A DNA stretch of 64,000 nucleotides from Ancylostoma caninum. Its lineage: Eukaryota > Nematoda > Chromadorea > Rhabditida > Ancylostomatidae. Positions within the stretch are counted from its first letter, which is position 1, and each line of letters starts with the position of its first letter. The stretch spans positions 1,178,001 to 1,242,000 of the forward strand of contig JBAJFG010000475.1 of assembly GCA_037903475.1 (NCBI GenBank), read 5' to 3'. The position numbers were made by a program, and so were the translations under genes. Shown piece by piece: positions 1 to 11,159 of the stretch. The notes below the pieces were generated by a model that searched no databases, was not told where the DNA came from, and saw only the letters and a list, made by a program, of their open reading frames with translations.

Positions 1-100
1 TGATCCTTCTATTGGCAAGCGTGTAAAACCTAAATTAGCCAAAGTCTTAAAGCTATACCAGAACTTGGCTTCAACGTTATTACCCCTAACTTAGCACTGA

Positions 101-292
101 GGAGGGACATGCATTTATGAATTTTACCATGATGCAGATGAAGACATTGCGATTCTGCTTACCCTCGTGAACAACTTGCTTCTCTTCCCAAGACCGATGC
201 CAGCTAGTGTGTCGAAACTGCTTAACGCCTTTTTCTCTCCCCTGAAGAGGTCTGCTCTTTTTCCAAGGCCAATGCCTGAAAAGTCCAAAACG
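101..292 (+). CDS. Candidate exon with two LFPRPMP repeats
   Basis: An open frame runs from just after a stop at 98-100 to a TAG at 290-292. It reads as an acidic stretch (DADED) followed by two copies of an LFPRPMP motif, the first continuing as ASVSKLLNA. The same motif recurs in frames at 4.0-4.4 kb on the same strand, so this is probably coding rather than chance. No start codon or clear splice donor was identified; 'TTAG' at about 91-94 could be an acceptor. No family is recognised. It may be one exon of a secreted or surface protein with a repeated peptide, or a decayed duplicate of the 4 kb locus. Confidence 0.4.
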
Positions 293-647
293 TAGTCAGA
301 GGTTTTCTATTCGAAGCCATGGCCTCGATCTTAGCCATGCTTTAACATTTCTATGTCGATGTGATTGGAAGCGAAACGGAGGTATGCGCAGAGTGCGCTT
401 CTAGTCGGTTTGATTAAGCAAGAACGCATTCTTTGTAGTTGTGCAGATGTTCAGTTGAGAAACCTAAAACGCTTTTTCTAGTAAAACAACAATTTTGATG
501 GTCTGCTTAGGCCTGCAGGTAAAGTTCGATAACCTTCTCTAGAAACACGCTCACTTATGCCTATTATAAAATACAGAAATACTCCTCTGCCACGCATCGT
601 TGACTTCGTTGCACTAATTAGGTCTTTGTGCTACGAATGAATGTTGC

Positions 648-1025
648 TCAGGTACAACTCCAACAAATCTTCGCAGCGAAAAACCGGAAGAATCGGTAGT
701 GACCTGTTCTTTCGAACAGCTGCTGCGGTCCTTCCGAATAGCTACTGCAGTTCTTCTCTTTTCTGGGATCTACCTCGGTCCTTGCGACTTTCTGCTGTGG
801 TCCTTCAGAAACATTCCAACACGAAGAGGAAAGAGCGCGACAGAATGTTTTCTGATGCGGTTCTTCCAAATCTTTCAATAGTATCTCGCTTTTTAACCAC
901 ATGATCGAGATATCTCCCTGCTGCGGTTCTTTGTAGCTCAGGGCGCAGCACCAGGTGGTCATTGACCACCAGGACTTAGTAGCGTACTGCAGATTCAGGG
1001 GGCTTAGCACCAATGGCGTAGCCAA
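648..1025 (-). CDS. Candidate exon with EGPQQ/EEPHQ repeats
   Basis: This 125-codon minus-strand frame has irregular repeats of a short peptide (EGPQQ twice, EEPHQ, KEPQQ) interspersed with FERT-like words. At DNA level the unit resembles AACTGYRGYARCTATTCGGA followed by a CAGCAG run. A related unit lies on the plus strand at about 3660-3770, so the two are inverted relative to each other. No domain is recognised. It could be an imperfect DNA repeat that happens to stay open. Confidence 0.25.
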   Translation of the reverse strand: MATPLVLSPLNLQYATKSWWSMTTWCCALSYKEPQQGDISIMWLKSEILLKDLEEPHQKTFCRALSSSCWNVSEGPQQKVARTEVDPRKEKNCSSYSEGPQQLFERTGHYRFFRFFAAKICWSCT

Positions 1026-1243
1026 CCGCTAACCGTCTACTGATGTTAGCGACAAGCAGATTTCAGGGAGGCACGTCTGGAGGATCATCAAAATCGTGGC
1101 TGAAGATCACTGTCGTTCAACCATTTGTTACATCCCTATCCTGCACTCTTGTGCGCTCCAGTGATAGTCAGGTGTTGCTCAACCTATAGGAGACGTATCA
1201 TGTTGGAATTTTGACTGTAGATGCACACTTTACCAAAGAGTAT

Positions 1244-1388
1244 CCCCCAAAGTGGCACCTTTCGTTTTTGAGAAAAACCGTCATTAATGGTCAAAAAGTG
1301 GTTTTTGACCATTTTTTGACCATTAATGACGGTTTTTTTTCAAAAACGAAGACGGTTTCTCAAAAACGAAAGATGCCACTTTGAGGGA
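1244..1388. repeat. Foldback (palindromic) MITE-like repeat
   Basis: The left arm CAAAGTGGCACCTTTCG and the right arm CGAAAGATGCCACTTTG are near-perfect inverse complements. Each continues inwards through GTTTTTGAGAAA and GACCATTAATGACGG, giving a hairpin of about 145 bp with a short loop near 1313. No coding capacity. This is typical of non-autonomous foldback elements in nematodes. No target duplication was resolved. Confidence 0.75.
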
Positions 1389-3498
1389 GAGTTGGTACCA
1401 CTCTTGGGGAGCGTTGGTACCACCTATTTCTTGGAGTTGACAGCGTATCGGAACACTTCCTCAAACGAGAGAAATTTCCTGGGAAAGTTCCGGGTTTGAG
1501 AGAGAAACCACGCTCCAATGACAATTTCTTGTATCTGACAGGTCCTATAACAAGTTTCAACGAGTTCTAGCGGCATCAATCAGTTCCGTACTGAGATCGG
1601 TTTTTCGAGGATTTTATCTAGAATTTGAGATGATTTAGGCTGTATTCGCCAAATGGTACGCATTTCTTGCTGAAACATCATTCGTCGTCTCACTAACGTT
1701 TATTCAAGTCACTTTTTTAGTGCTATCTGCTTTTCCTGAAAGGACCCTAGTGTGTAGGGACTTAGTAGCCCATTTCGGAATCCGACTGGACATAGTACTC
1801 CCCAACCGACACTGACCACCTAGTGCTGCGCCCTGTTGTAGCTTGTCCGAGTACATAGCTTTCAGTCTCAGCATTACAGTAAGGAATGGTTGTATTGTGT
1901 TCTGGGAGATCACAGCACAGCAAGTAGACAAAGAAGAACACAGAAAATGAAAGAAGAGAGATGCATGAGGATGGTGACTGACGATAATCCCAAGAAGATC
2001 ATGCGGACAGGCAGTGACGGAAAGAAGAAAGAAGTTTCTTTCAGACAGACTTAAAAAGACCGAAAAAAAAAACAAAAAATGAACCGCTAAGGACTGATTC
2101 AGAGAGTTTCTCGAAATACTACTTTTATTTCCTGAATCTCGATTTTCAATTTCTCTATAGCTGCTCCCACTTTGAAACATCTTTGTTGAATCGTTGGATT
2201 AGTGATTAGTGATTGACTTTCACCGGTTCATCCACGGCCTTGAGAGTTGGAATGCGAAAAGTATGCGGTTTCGCAGATACGTATATTTACGAAATACGAA
2301 GAAGAAAAGTTAAAGAACTTCTGAAAATTTGACCTGGGAATGAGCTAGGGACTCGTCGATTACGTAGCCAATCCTCTGCTGCTTTAGCTGGTTGGGATAT
2401 AACTTGGTCATTCTACTCAAGTACACCCCAATTTGTGAATTTGAGCTTTTTCAAACAGTAAAATAATAGATCTTATAAGAAATATTATGTTGGTCAGAAA
2501 GTTTTGCACCAAAATTTATTTTTCTATATCCATCTTGAGAATAGAATGTGGTAGGATGTTCTGCTACTTCTCGACTTCCATCCCTAAACAATAATGTTAT
2601 GATTATTTGGAAAAAAGTGTAAATTTGTTGCGAGACTTTCGGATCAACCAATGTGAAAATGCGAGGAAGATTCCTTCATCTGCGAAAAGATTATCATTGC
2701 TCTTACAAGGAATAGCAGTGTAGGAATGAATAGAGAAATACTCTATTGTTGAGGGTAAGCACATCCGACTCTTGATTCTTCTCTGCACGTACTTAAAACT
2801 CAAAAGCTTCAAAAACGGAGCGACTACCGCCCAGCTGGCATGAAAAATGGAGCAACAGCCGGAAGAACAGCGCGCAGACTGGCCAAGAAATCGATATCGA
2901 TTTTGGACGGAGCATCGTTGCCGCACGAGCAATCAATAAACGCTGCGGATCGATATCGGTGTCAGCCTTGCGACATCGACGCTGGCTATACTAAGCAGAA
3001 GCATAGCGGCAGCTTAAGAGCGAGCTTAGTTGTTTAAACTAAAAATCTCCATAGGGATGCTACTGTGAATTTTTTGGTTTGCTCGGAAATAGACACACAA
3101 TTTCTCCTCACATTTTCCTAGAGCTGCTAGAGGAATTAGGTTAGGGGCAGAAAACGTTACACTAATCCAATGGGAAATGAGAATTTTTACTTTTTTTTAT
3201 TTTGGTTTTTACGCTACTGGGAGGTAGAGCAGTGCAGTATCGCCGTATTTGCTTTCTTACTTTCTTACAGACTTGGAGTGTGGATATAAAGGGACCTAAC
3301 AAAGTAGAGGAAAGGAATAAATCAAGGCAGTGGAGGGTGATGACTTTTGATAGTGGTTAAAGCGAATAAAAACGGCGTGGTGGGCACAGGGCCTTTTACT
3401 CTGCAGTTAAGTATTCTTACAGTTGACCCAGTTCAAGCTATGAAATACTATAATAATTCGTTTTAGATAATTAGACTGTAACAAATCGTAGGGATGAA
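1389..3498. other. Intergenic, no convincing gene
   Basis: This stretch has only weak ORFs. The longest (1704-2180, minus, 158 codons) has biased composition and no recognisable motif. GTTGGTACCAC occurs twice at about 1390-1423. A GGGCGCAGCAC-containing word near 936-960 reappears inverted near 1810-1840, suggesting a shared old repeat. Confidence 0.5.
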
Positions 3499-3810
3499 AT
3501 GTGCTATCCTCGTATAGATCCCTTTCTTAGAATAGTAAGCAATTCAATCCGAGAATGCATATGTCAAGTAGTGTACTTATGCATCCCAGCTGAGAACAGC
3601 AGTATCTGCATCAACCTTAGTACTTCTGGAGAATATGCGGCTCTTCTGTTGGAATTTTGGAAAAACAGCAGCAGTCATTTGAAAGAACTGTGGCAACTAT
3701 TCGGAGGAATCGCAGCAGAAAACAAGAAGAACCGCAGCAGGAAAGCGAGAGAACCACAGATTACCTGTTCTTCTGAAAATTTGTCTGAGGTGATTTTTGT
3801 AGGACGCTAG
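3499..3810 (+). CDS. Candidate exon related to the 0.65-1.0 kb repeat
   Basis: This is a 103-codon open frame. Its DNA between about 3660 and 3770 matches, in opposite orientation, the CTATTCGGA plus CAGCAG repeat unit of 650-900. In an alternative frame it contains FERT and EEPQQ words like those of the other copy. Which frame is real, if any, cannot be settled by eye. It lies just upstream of the LFPRP repeat frames at 4.0-4.5 kb and could belong to the same transcription unit. Confidence 0.25.
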   Translation: MCYPRIDPFLRIVSNSIRECICQVVYLCIPAENSSICINLSTSGEYAALLLEFWKNSSSHLKELWQLFGGIAAENKKNRSRKAREPQITCSSENLSEVIFVGR

Positions 3811-4024
3811 CTGTGAAATCATTGAGAACGTTTGAATACGTATATATTGACAGCTCACTGTCAGTATTCCCGTGCTAGTGCGAACACAAAAATTATCTTT
3901 ATAATAGAATAGATCTGCCTCGGATCTGATGTCAAATTCCTTTACAAATAGGGAATAGGCTCTACATTCTGAATCGTTTCCACTAAATTCCTAGACAGTT
4001 GAGCATAATCAGTACAGTGGTTGA

Positions 4025-4174
4025 CACTCCGAAAGCTCACCTCCAAGCGTGTCAAAACTGCTGACTGATCTCTTCGCTATAACGAAAGATCGCTTCCCTA
4101 GTCCAATTCCACCGAGCGTGTCGAACGAGCTGAGCGCTCTTTTTCCCAGGCCTATGAAGGAAAATGCTCAGTGA
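4025..4174 (+). CDS. Candidate exon with FPSPIP / LFPRPM repeats
   Basis: The open frame lies between a TGA at 4022 and a TGA at 4172. It reads PPSVSKLLTDL, then FPSPIPPSVSNELSA, then LFPRPMKENAQ. These are clear variants of the unit LFPRPMPASVSxxL in the 101-292 frame. The unit is about 17-20 residues. There are no paired cysteines and no dibasic cleavage sites between units, so a classical neuropeptide precursor is not supported. Too short to have been picked up as a long ORF; recognised by the repeat. Confidence 0.4.
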   Translation, partial: HSESSPPSVSKLLTDLFAITKDRFPSPIPPSVSNELSALFPRPMKENAQ

Positions 4175-4494
4175 GGAGAGCTCACTATCAGCGACTCATG
4201 CAGAATCTGCATGTGTCTTTTCTGTTAACAATTACACCGAAACAGGAATGCAAAATCTCACCCAATCCAGCGAGCGAGTCTATGGAGCTGAGCTGTGCCC
4301 TCTTTCCAAGGCCGATACCAGCTAATGTGTCAAATGAGGAAAGTGCCCGTTTTTCGTTATCATTTGAGTCGAATTTTCCCTGGAAAGAAAGACTTCAGAG
4401 CGTATTTGAGGCAAGGGATTTAAATGGATTTGTCCTTGCAGCTGTTGTTTTTGTAATTTTTATTTGTTTTTCCTTAGATAAGAGTTCAGCATAA
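4171..4494 (+). CDS. Repeat-containing ORF with C-terminal membrane segment
   Basis: This 107-residue frame contains another copy of the peptide unit (ALFPRPIPANVSNEESA, preceded by the diverged SPNPASESMELS). It ends in a hydrophobic segment (GFVLAAVVFVIFICFSL, about residues 85-101) and a short KSSA tail before TAA. It partly overlaps the preceding frame at its 5' end, so the two may be exons joined by splicing rather than separate genes. Inference: a short type I or tail-anchored membrane protein with an extracellular repeat. The family is unknown. Confidence 0.4.
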   Translation: MRRAHYQRLMQNLHVSFLLTITPKQECKISPNPASESMELSCALFPRPIPANVSNEESARFSLSFESNFPWKERLQSVFEARDLNGFVLAAVVFVIFICFSLDKSSA

Positions 4495-4500
4495 CTCACT

Positions 4501-4725
4501 GTGGAGCAGACTGTCCGCGCCGCTATGAGTAACGACAACACAACAACATACATGGAGTACCTGAAATTCAATGACAACTCCAATGAGATCAAGGATCACG
4601 ACGACTTTATACTCCACGTAGAGTATGGAACCCATTGTAATACTGGAATATCAACTGTGAGCATGGACCTGCCAGGGGAACGATCTACGGGTAGTCAACC
4701 CATATCAATACTGCTGTCCTTCTAG
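4501..4725 (+). CDS. Candidate exon, unknown
   Basis: This 74-codon frame is rich in N, D and T (AMSNDNTTTYMEYLKFNDN) and contains a GTGAGC donor-like site at about 4657. It directly follows the LFPRP ORF and could be a downstream exon, but no acceptor gives a clean phase. No homology is recognised. Confidence 0.25.
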   Translation: MEQTVRAAMSNDNTTTYMEYLKFNDNSNEIKDHDDFILHVEYGTHCNTGISTVSMDLPGERSTGSQPISILLSF

Positions 4726-6799
4726 CGACAACTGCGAACGTTACTATGCATACTCCATTTGGAGTATACTTGCAGCGTAACAAGTACACGTTGACAGGCT
4801 CGTAAGAAACAAGATTTGGTTTTGAGAAAGGAGGGGAATCTTCGACACTGAGCGACTGTCAGGGAAAACAGTCTTTGGTGCGGGTTATCTCTAAACAGTG
4901 GCGCAGAAACTAAGAATGAGAACTTCTAGCAGATGTGCATTAATCTTCGTTATGAGTTTAGGAGGTAGCTTAATAAGGAGGGAACACTGGCTTTAACGAT
5001 AGTATACCAGCCTCAGATAACGAAATGTGCTGAAATAAAAAAATATTCTCAGAACGATAGTTAATTCAACAGTAGTGTTCCTTGCTATGTTGAGGAATTC
5101 AATTGATACATTCATTCCTTGAAAAGGGTGCTGTATTCCATCTGGCTAGTCTATTTCTTATGCTACATCTCTTACCTATTAGCAGCGTAGTCAATATGGA
5201 CCCAAGGATAACGAAAGTAGGTGAACCCCCTTCTTTGAGGTCCCTTTTTCCCTAAAAGGTATACATACGACTTGGTTATCCGTCGTCTATGGAGATTGCA
5301 TTCATTATCACACCAGTGGAATAGTCACCGTTCAAACTGAATTTTTTTTTTTGTTTATTTGGGGCACGTTCAAGAGCAGATAAGTGAATAAATAAACAAG
5401 TGGACAAATAACCACAGAAAACCCTTGAATTTTTTGTTTTAACAAAATTATGTCACAAAAAGGGGACCCTTAGGTGCGACCCTTGTGCTGCATAGCTTCA
5501 ATTTTCTGTGTTATCGCTACTAGGAGATTCGTTTTGAAATAGTCAAATTTATGACTGACTGTGTGAAAAAAAACACTGCATTCATAGGGCTCCGCTTAAC
5601 CGAAAACCTTTATCACTAGGATCCAATTTTTTTGAAAATTCCCCGTCCCCTCGCTCTTCACCAAGCGTAAGCGATTGCTGCTTCACAAATAGACGAATTC
5701 ACGAATGCACAGCAAGCGGTCCCGTGCCAGTTCGGTTAAATCCGTGCAAAGATTACAAATTTCTCGCTGAGTTGAGAGCACACACGGATATGGGCATGGG
5801 TCATGGAGGGCACTCTCAGGTGTTCCCCTGAATTAGTTCAAGCCAAATTAGTTGATTTTTTTTTCCAATTATAGATGGTAATCATGCCAATGCATTGGCT
5901 ATTAAACTCGTGAGAGAGCGCTTCAAGTTATGGTCCCAGTCTCGTGGACCAAACCATTTTGAGGGGAAAGCGTTTATCCTAGAGTACGTCAGATAGGAAG
6001 GGCCTACATATTATTCATGAGAGTCACTCATTTTCCCCTTCTTTCATGATAAAAAATGGAACCACGCCTCGAAAAAATTGCTGGTCCACTGCACTATAAT
6101 TGAAGCATCCAAAATTTGTGAGATCAACAGTATATCTAGAAGTTCTGGAATAGGCGTGTAAGGCGCGGAAAGGAAAGAGAAGAAGTAAGAAAAGAGGTAG
6201 AAAAGCGTTAGTGGCGGGAAGAGCCAATGAGGGCGCTCTCTCCCATGCTACAGTAGCCGCCCGGAATACTTCTTTAAAACATTCCTTGAGGCAGTGGCGT
6301 AACGAAGTTGTTGCGGCAGAATGGAGCAACGGAGGGAAAACAGAATGCAACCTTACAAAAAGAGTTTGGCTATGGAAAGTAACCGCTTCGTCTCAGAGGT
6401 TCTGCAGAAGTAAAGAAGCTAAGTACTAAAATTTGTATGATACTGGGCGTACACACAAGGAAGCCATGAAAGCAAGTGAGACAGCTCATGAAGCATTAAA
6501 ATTAAGTGGGAACGAGTACGATAATAATGCCCTCTGGAGCCGTTTTTTCATGAGGGCCCGAAATATGACGCGTGGCATGCGATCCTCTCTCATTTCCGCC
6601 TTTCAGAATCCGTGATTTCACTTTCGGAAGCTTGATGCTAGTTGCACGTGCAACCGTTGCCAATGACTATTCAGCTGCTTTTCTGAAGAAATCTTTTCTT
6701 TTTGGGAAATATCTATGGCGACTTGGACGCAAAATGGCGTCATTTCCAAAGATGATGTTATTCGGGCGTAATTCAAACCTACACAGAGTGTCAATGGGA
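4726..6799. other. Intergenic, no gene seen
   Basis: A-rich and T-rich runs and only short ORFs in both strands. The longest, on the minus strand at 6024-6350, is low in complexity. Nothing else was recognised. Confidence 0.5.
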
Positions 6800-7006
6800 G
6801 TGCGTTTTTCGCGGGCTTGGGAAGCATACCAAGGTTTTACTGAGCGTGTAGAGTTTTCTTGATAGTTAGTTACATTTCTTGATAGTTGTTATTAAATAGG
6901 AGAAAAGCTATCAAAAAACCCTGATTTGCTAATATGGTGGCGAATTCCACGTCAACGGAACGGCGTTGCCGCATCACGTGTTCCTCGAACCCGCGGAAAA
7001 TACACC
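6800..7006. repeat. Palindromic MITE, family also at 48.0 kb
   Basis: The left end reads TGCGTTTTTCGCGGGCTTGG and the right end CCCGCGGAAAATACACC, which are inverse complements. The interior contains paired TTCTTGATAGTT and AGCTATCAAAAAACCCTGAT blocks. The same layout (ends and interior) is found at 47999-48251, so this is a dispersed non-autonomous family. No ORF of note. Confidence 0.7.
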
Positions 7007-8925
7007 TCCTTCGACGTCCATTCAATGCATAGCTCCATCGGTTAAGATGAGAAGAATCTTTGCAGAAAAAACCCAGAGGAGCCCCGTTTAAGGTCAACTG
7101 ATGATGATGAAGATGGCACGCTTTAATATCCAAAAAATATGAACAGGAGAAATTCCAAGGGGCAAATTTGAAGGGAGGAAGTTTGTTGAAGTTTGTGTTC
7201 TTTGCGTTCTGCCGTTTTGGCGATATCAAAAAAGTTAGGCTAGCCATCCCCATCTTTCAATCGAGATCCCATTGTTAGTGTCAGGAGCGGTGACACCATA
7301 TTTAGCCTGTATTTTAGGGCTCAACTTTTCAAATATGAGTGAGAGGTTTGCTGTTTTACTCCGGACTTAAGCATATGAAGTCGTCACATCTCCATTATCC
7401 GCCTTCTAATGTTGGTATGGTATTCCGTACACTGAGAAGCAAACCTTCTTAGGTTAAATAAAACCTACATGAATTGTTCAGATAATTCCCATGTCATGCA
7501 ACGCTGACGTGCAATAACGACATCTCTTTGTAGTAGCTAACAATTAAGCCCTGGTTTGCCGCTGATCACAGAATGTTCATGAATTAACCATAAGCATGCA
7601 ATGACATCGCCAACGATATGTCGAAAAATTTAGCGCCATTTCCCACCCTCCTTGCAAACCCACTTCCTTCTTCACAAAATTCAACAACTAAGCGTTATAT
7701 ACGCCATCATTATTGGCGGGAACGTCGGCGGTAGCGTAGCGTATGTTGGAGGCAGCTACACGTGGATGGTTGTTTTATAGTTCCATCAAACATTCTACCT
7801 CGCTTCGGGAGGATGGAATTCTTGGTTTGGCACTGCAAGGACCTTCTCGTCTCTGAGAACCACGTTGTCGAGCCAAGTGAAGCTCGTCAAGAAATTCGAG
7901 AAGATGGAATCTGCATCTCATTGAAGCTGCTGGCCACTCAGTTCAACAAGTATCCATAATCAGCATCTTACTGTCTATTCGAGGTGATGCAGATGAACAC
8001 CTCCTATATTGTGTGTGACTGGAGTAACTCTGCCAGCTCACGAGTACCAGGCCGCTGGTTCCCTTCATTCAGCTCTACGAGGCGATTGTCCCATCCACTC
8101 CAAAATGTCGACCATGGTTTCTACTCAGGTTGAAGACGGCGCACTCAAACTTGCTGAAACAAGTTTTGTCATTAATTAAGATGCAGTTGATGCCGCCATC
8201 GTATCACTTTTTTTTCTACTGAGTCGTTCGTTGTGCGCTGCGCGTTGCCAGTCCATCAAGCTGGAGAAGTCGAACATGCATGGAGTTATGGACGATTTTA
8301 CAGCCATAATCGTAATGAAACACTGAGAAAACTTTGCTAGAGGGGGTAGTTGACATATACTTTGTATGTTCTAGATAAAAGTTTCAGAGTAATGCCACAA
8401 AAATTGCTAAGACACAAAATTAAGGGTAAGGAAACTTTTCCGACAATCTAGTATAGAGAGTGTGAGCGATCATACGGAGGATCTACTACTTAGATGTTAA
8501 AAGAATATATTTCCTAACTCGGAGTTCGTTGTGTCCTTTGTAATACAGAACATTTGTTGTTCCACGATTTTTTTTTGAGTCATCGTGTAAATAGTGCAAT
8601 TTGTTGTTTTTCTTGTCCTGGGACAAGAAAAGGACACAAATTAAAGCAAATCACACAAATTTCTTATCATTTAAACTAGCAAAACCAATTATTGAAGAAA
8701 AATTGTATGCTGAGGTCTTATGAAAGGAACACTCGTCTAAATTCCTTGCAGACGCCGGAGCTGTTTTGGATTACAGTTTTTGAACTTCTTGGCTAGGTTC
8801 ACAAGTGCAGCGCAGAGAGCTTTTTCCTCGCTGAAAACCCAGAGTGGACAACTTACCCGTGGCACGCTGTTGTTCCTGGGAGAAGACCTTTCAGAAGATA
8901 TCTTCTGTTTTATTTGAACACGAAT
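7007..8925. other. Intergenic, no gene seen
   Basis: There are no convincing ORFs; 7762-7959 is short. An almost perfect palindrome lies at 8609-8632, with TTTTCTTGTCC and GGACAAGAAAA separated by TG. Confidence 0.5.
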
Positions 8926-9106
8926 ATGATGTATCTTCCTTATCGGTGTTCGATGAGAGCTTCTCTTTTAGTATTTTGTTCGAGTGAGCTTTCGGCGCAT
9001 ATTGTATGTATTAAGGTCTGACGAAGGCGCTAAGCGCCGAAAGCCTACTCAAACAAAATATTAACACAGAAGCTCTCATCGAACACTGATAAGGAATATA
9101 CACCAT
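8926..9106. repeat. Inverted repeat, probably paired Penelope-like pLTR ends
   Basis: The arms (8926-8998 and 9034-9106) share GTTCGATGAGAGCTTCT, ATTTTGTT and CTTTCGGCGC in inverse orientation. The arms stop exactly at a GGCGC stem. The spacer (8999-9033) carries a CTGACGA box that combines with the right arm into a hammerhead-like core. Inverted partial pLTR pairs are known for Penelope-like elements, and a Penelope-like RT fragment lies at 35.2 kb, so this assignment is plausible but inferred. Confidence 0.6.
9018..9051 (+). ncRNA. Hammerhead-ribozyme-like motif
   Basis: CTGACGA (9018-9024, matching CUGANGA) is followed by one extra A, a 5-bp stem GGCGC/GCGCC closed by a TAA loop (9026-9038), and GAAA (9039-9042). 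The downstream bases can form a 2-bp stem III (AG, loop CCTA, CT) placing a TC at the expected cleavage position. Hammerheads with very short stem III are established in Penelope-like elements, and one extra core A is known in a viroid hammerhead. Stem I pairing with the upstream sequence is weak, so activity is uncertain. Confidence 0.45.
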
Positions 9107-11159
9107 ATGAGGCTTCACGACAGCTCGATATTGGTATATAAATTTGATAGTTGCATAGCTCGTTCACTATGGATGAGGCAGAATCGCTACAGGCCTCGCA
9201 GGAGTTTTCGTGGTCTGCGCGATTGAATTTCTATCCACTCCCAACATTTTTTCATGAGGTGCTCCTTATGGAGAGAAGGATAGCATAACAATAGCTTAGT
9301 ATGGAGTGGAAGTAGATTCACACAAAAAAGGTAGGAAAACCATCAAAAAAAGATTCACGTTACCAGTGGAACGGTGCCAGAGCTCAGATTATTGTTCCCA
9401 CCAAAGTCTTAAGACTGTGTGCAAATTCACACGATTTATACATACCTGCTATGGTCAATCCCTTTATCAATTCCTCACGTGTTACCTAATCAAAAACACA
9501 TGGATAGCCGTAGGCGAATGGTTGTTGTAAACATAACAACAACACATGACTGAACGTCTATGAGAAAGTCGGTGAGACATGGGCAACAAATGAGCGACGA
9601 CGTCTACCGTAGTGCGACTGTGACGGAATCACGCATTCCTTAGCACTGGGCAGCCTCCAGAACGCGCCAGAATTTGATATGAATCAAGGGATTTGAAGCC
9701 ATTGTAGGTGTGGGAACCGCTGCCACCGCGAAAATACTGCCCGACTCAATGAGCGTCGGATATTACTGAGATTCGTAAAGGACGTCTTCTTCAAGGAAGA
9801 GGGACGATGATGTGATGAAGACCGTTGTCGTTTTTTGTCGGAATTCTTTGTGCAGTGGAATGTAAAATACGGGCACGCATGCTGAGCCATGGATTCGTAG
9901 CCACTCTTCCATTTATGTCCGCATTTATGTTCACGAGAAATATTCGCTCTGTTACAAAGGAAGGAAGAGTAGGAAGAGTCCTGAGCTGTTATTTGCTCCA
10001 GAAAGTTCTGTCTAGTTGTGAGCAATGTGATGAGATTTGACATTTCGAATTGGCCCGGGTATAAATGAGATTGGATGGCGACGTGTATAAGAGTCCTTGA
10101 AAACGAGTACATATCTATTTTTTCCTCTTACGGCTAAATATGATGATTAGTGATCTTTCTCTCAAAGCGAAAGAGCTTCCTCTGAACACCATGGAATGAA
10201 AATGTGTCTTTTTAATCAATGAAATCGGAATGAAATATCTGCGATGGTATCATGAAGGTGTGCAGAAATGAAGAGTAGACATCTGACATGTATGTTGCCT
10301 GCTGCTCTTGACGCCCAGAGCTACCTTTCGGATTCCGACGCATGTACTAGGAGCTTCATCAATTATAGAGGTCATTTACCACATGTTTGTGGTCCACAAC
10401 TTATCGCTCGTGTTTCCGCTGCTCAGTGAGCATAAAGGTCACAATTATATGTATGTTCTTTGTTCAACCCTCTTACAAAAATGTAACAACTTATTTCTAT
10501 GATCCACATTCTTAAAGGAACATGTTTTACCTTCCTTCAGAGTGGGATAGTGGTCCGCTCAATGTATTCCTTAATGTGACGTGGTTCAGCCAAGTTCAAG
10601 AACTAGTGTTGGGTCAAACTTGTGACAACTCATCGAGGTTATTGAATAACACCTCACAAACTTGCATACCTCAATCCTAAGCGATAATTCTGCTCAATGT
10701 CCTCATGGAACTCTAGCCACAATGTTCTTCGAAAGCTCAAAACTTCTCTTCGATTCTCTATTTGTGGCACGATTTTCCGATGTGATACTTTGTAAACGAG
10801 TCGGCCATCGTGCTGTTGCTAATAGTTCAACTGGTCTCGTCTTGTTTCTTGGGAGCCATTCAACCATACGCTCATCTATCATCATTACGTAGAAGTAAGT
10901 GACCAGCCCAGCGATGCCTCAGATGTTACGTGAACCCTTCATTCTCGACTTCTCTCGAAAACCGGTATTCCGAAGGCTTTGACGCCATTGTTGGTACCGA
11001 TCCGTCTTTGGAAGACATTTCTCCAGTTTCTCCATTGTTCGTATAGCTTTAGCGATTGTCTCCTTATCAGGTCACCTAGAACAGCGCTGGTAGTACAAAG
11101 GCGTTGAATATAAACTCTGAAGTCAGGAGCTTTGAGCTGGTCCGCTACTTCACGAATCG
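9107..11159. other. Intergenic with one long minus-strand ORF
   Basis: The only notable frame is 9684-10112, minus, 142 codons. It is rich in S, H and K, with several Cys and His residues, but no recognisable domain, signal peptide or splice framework. It may be chance or one exon. Nothing else is supported. Confidence 0.35.

Noticed and set aside
1704..2180. 158-codon minus-strand ORF
   Set aside because: Biased Ser/Phe/Leu composition, no domain or exon signals; likely chance in AT-rich DNA.
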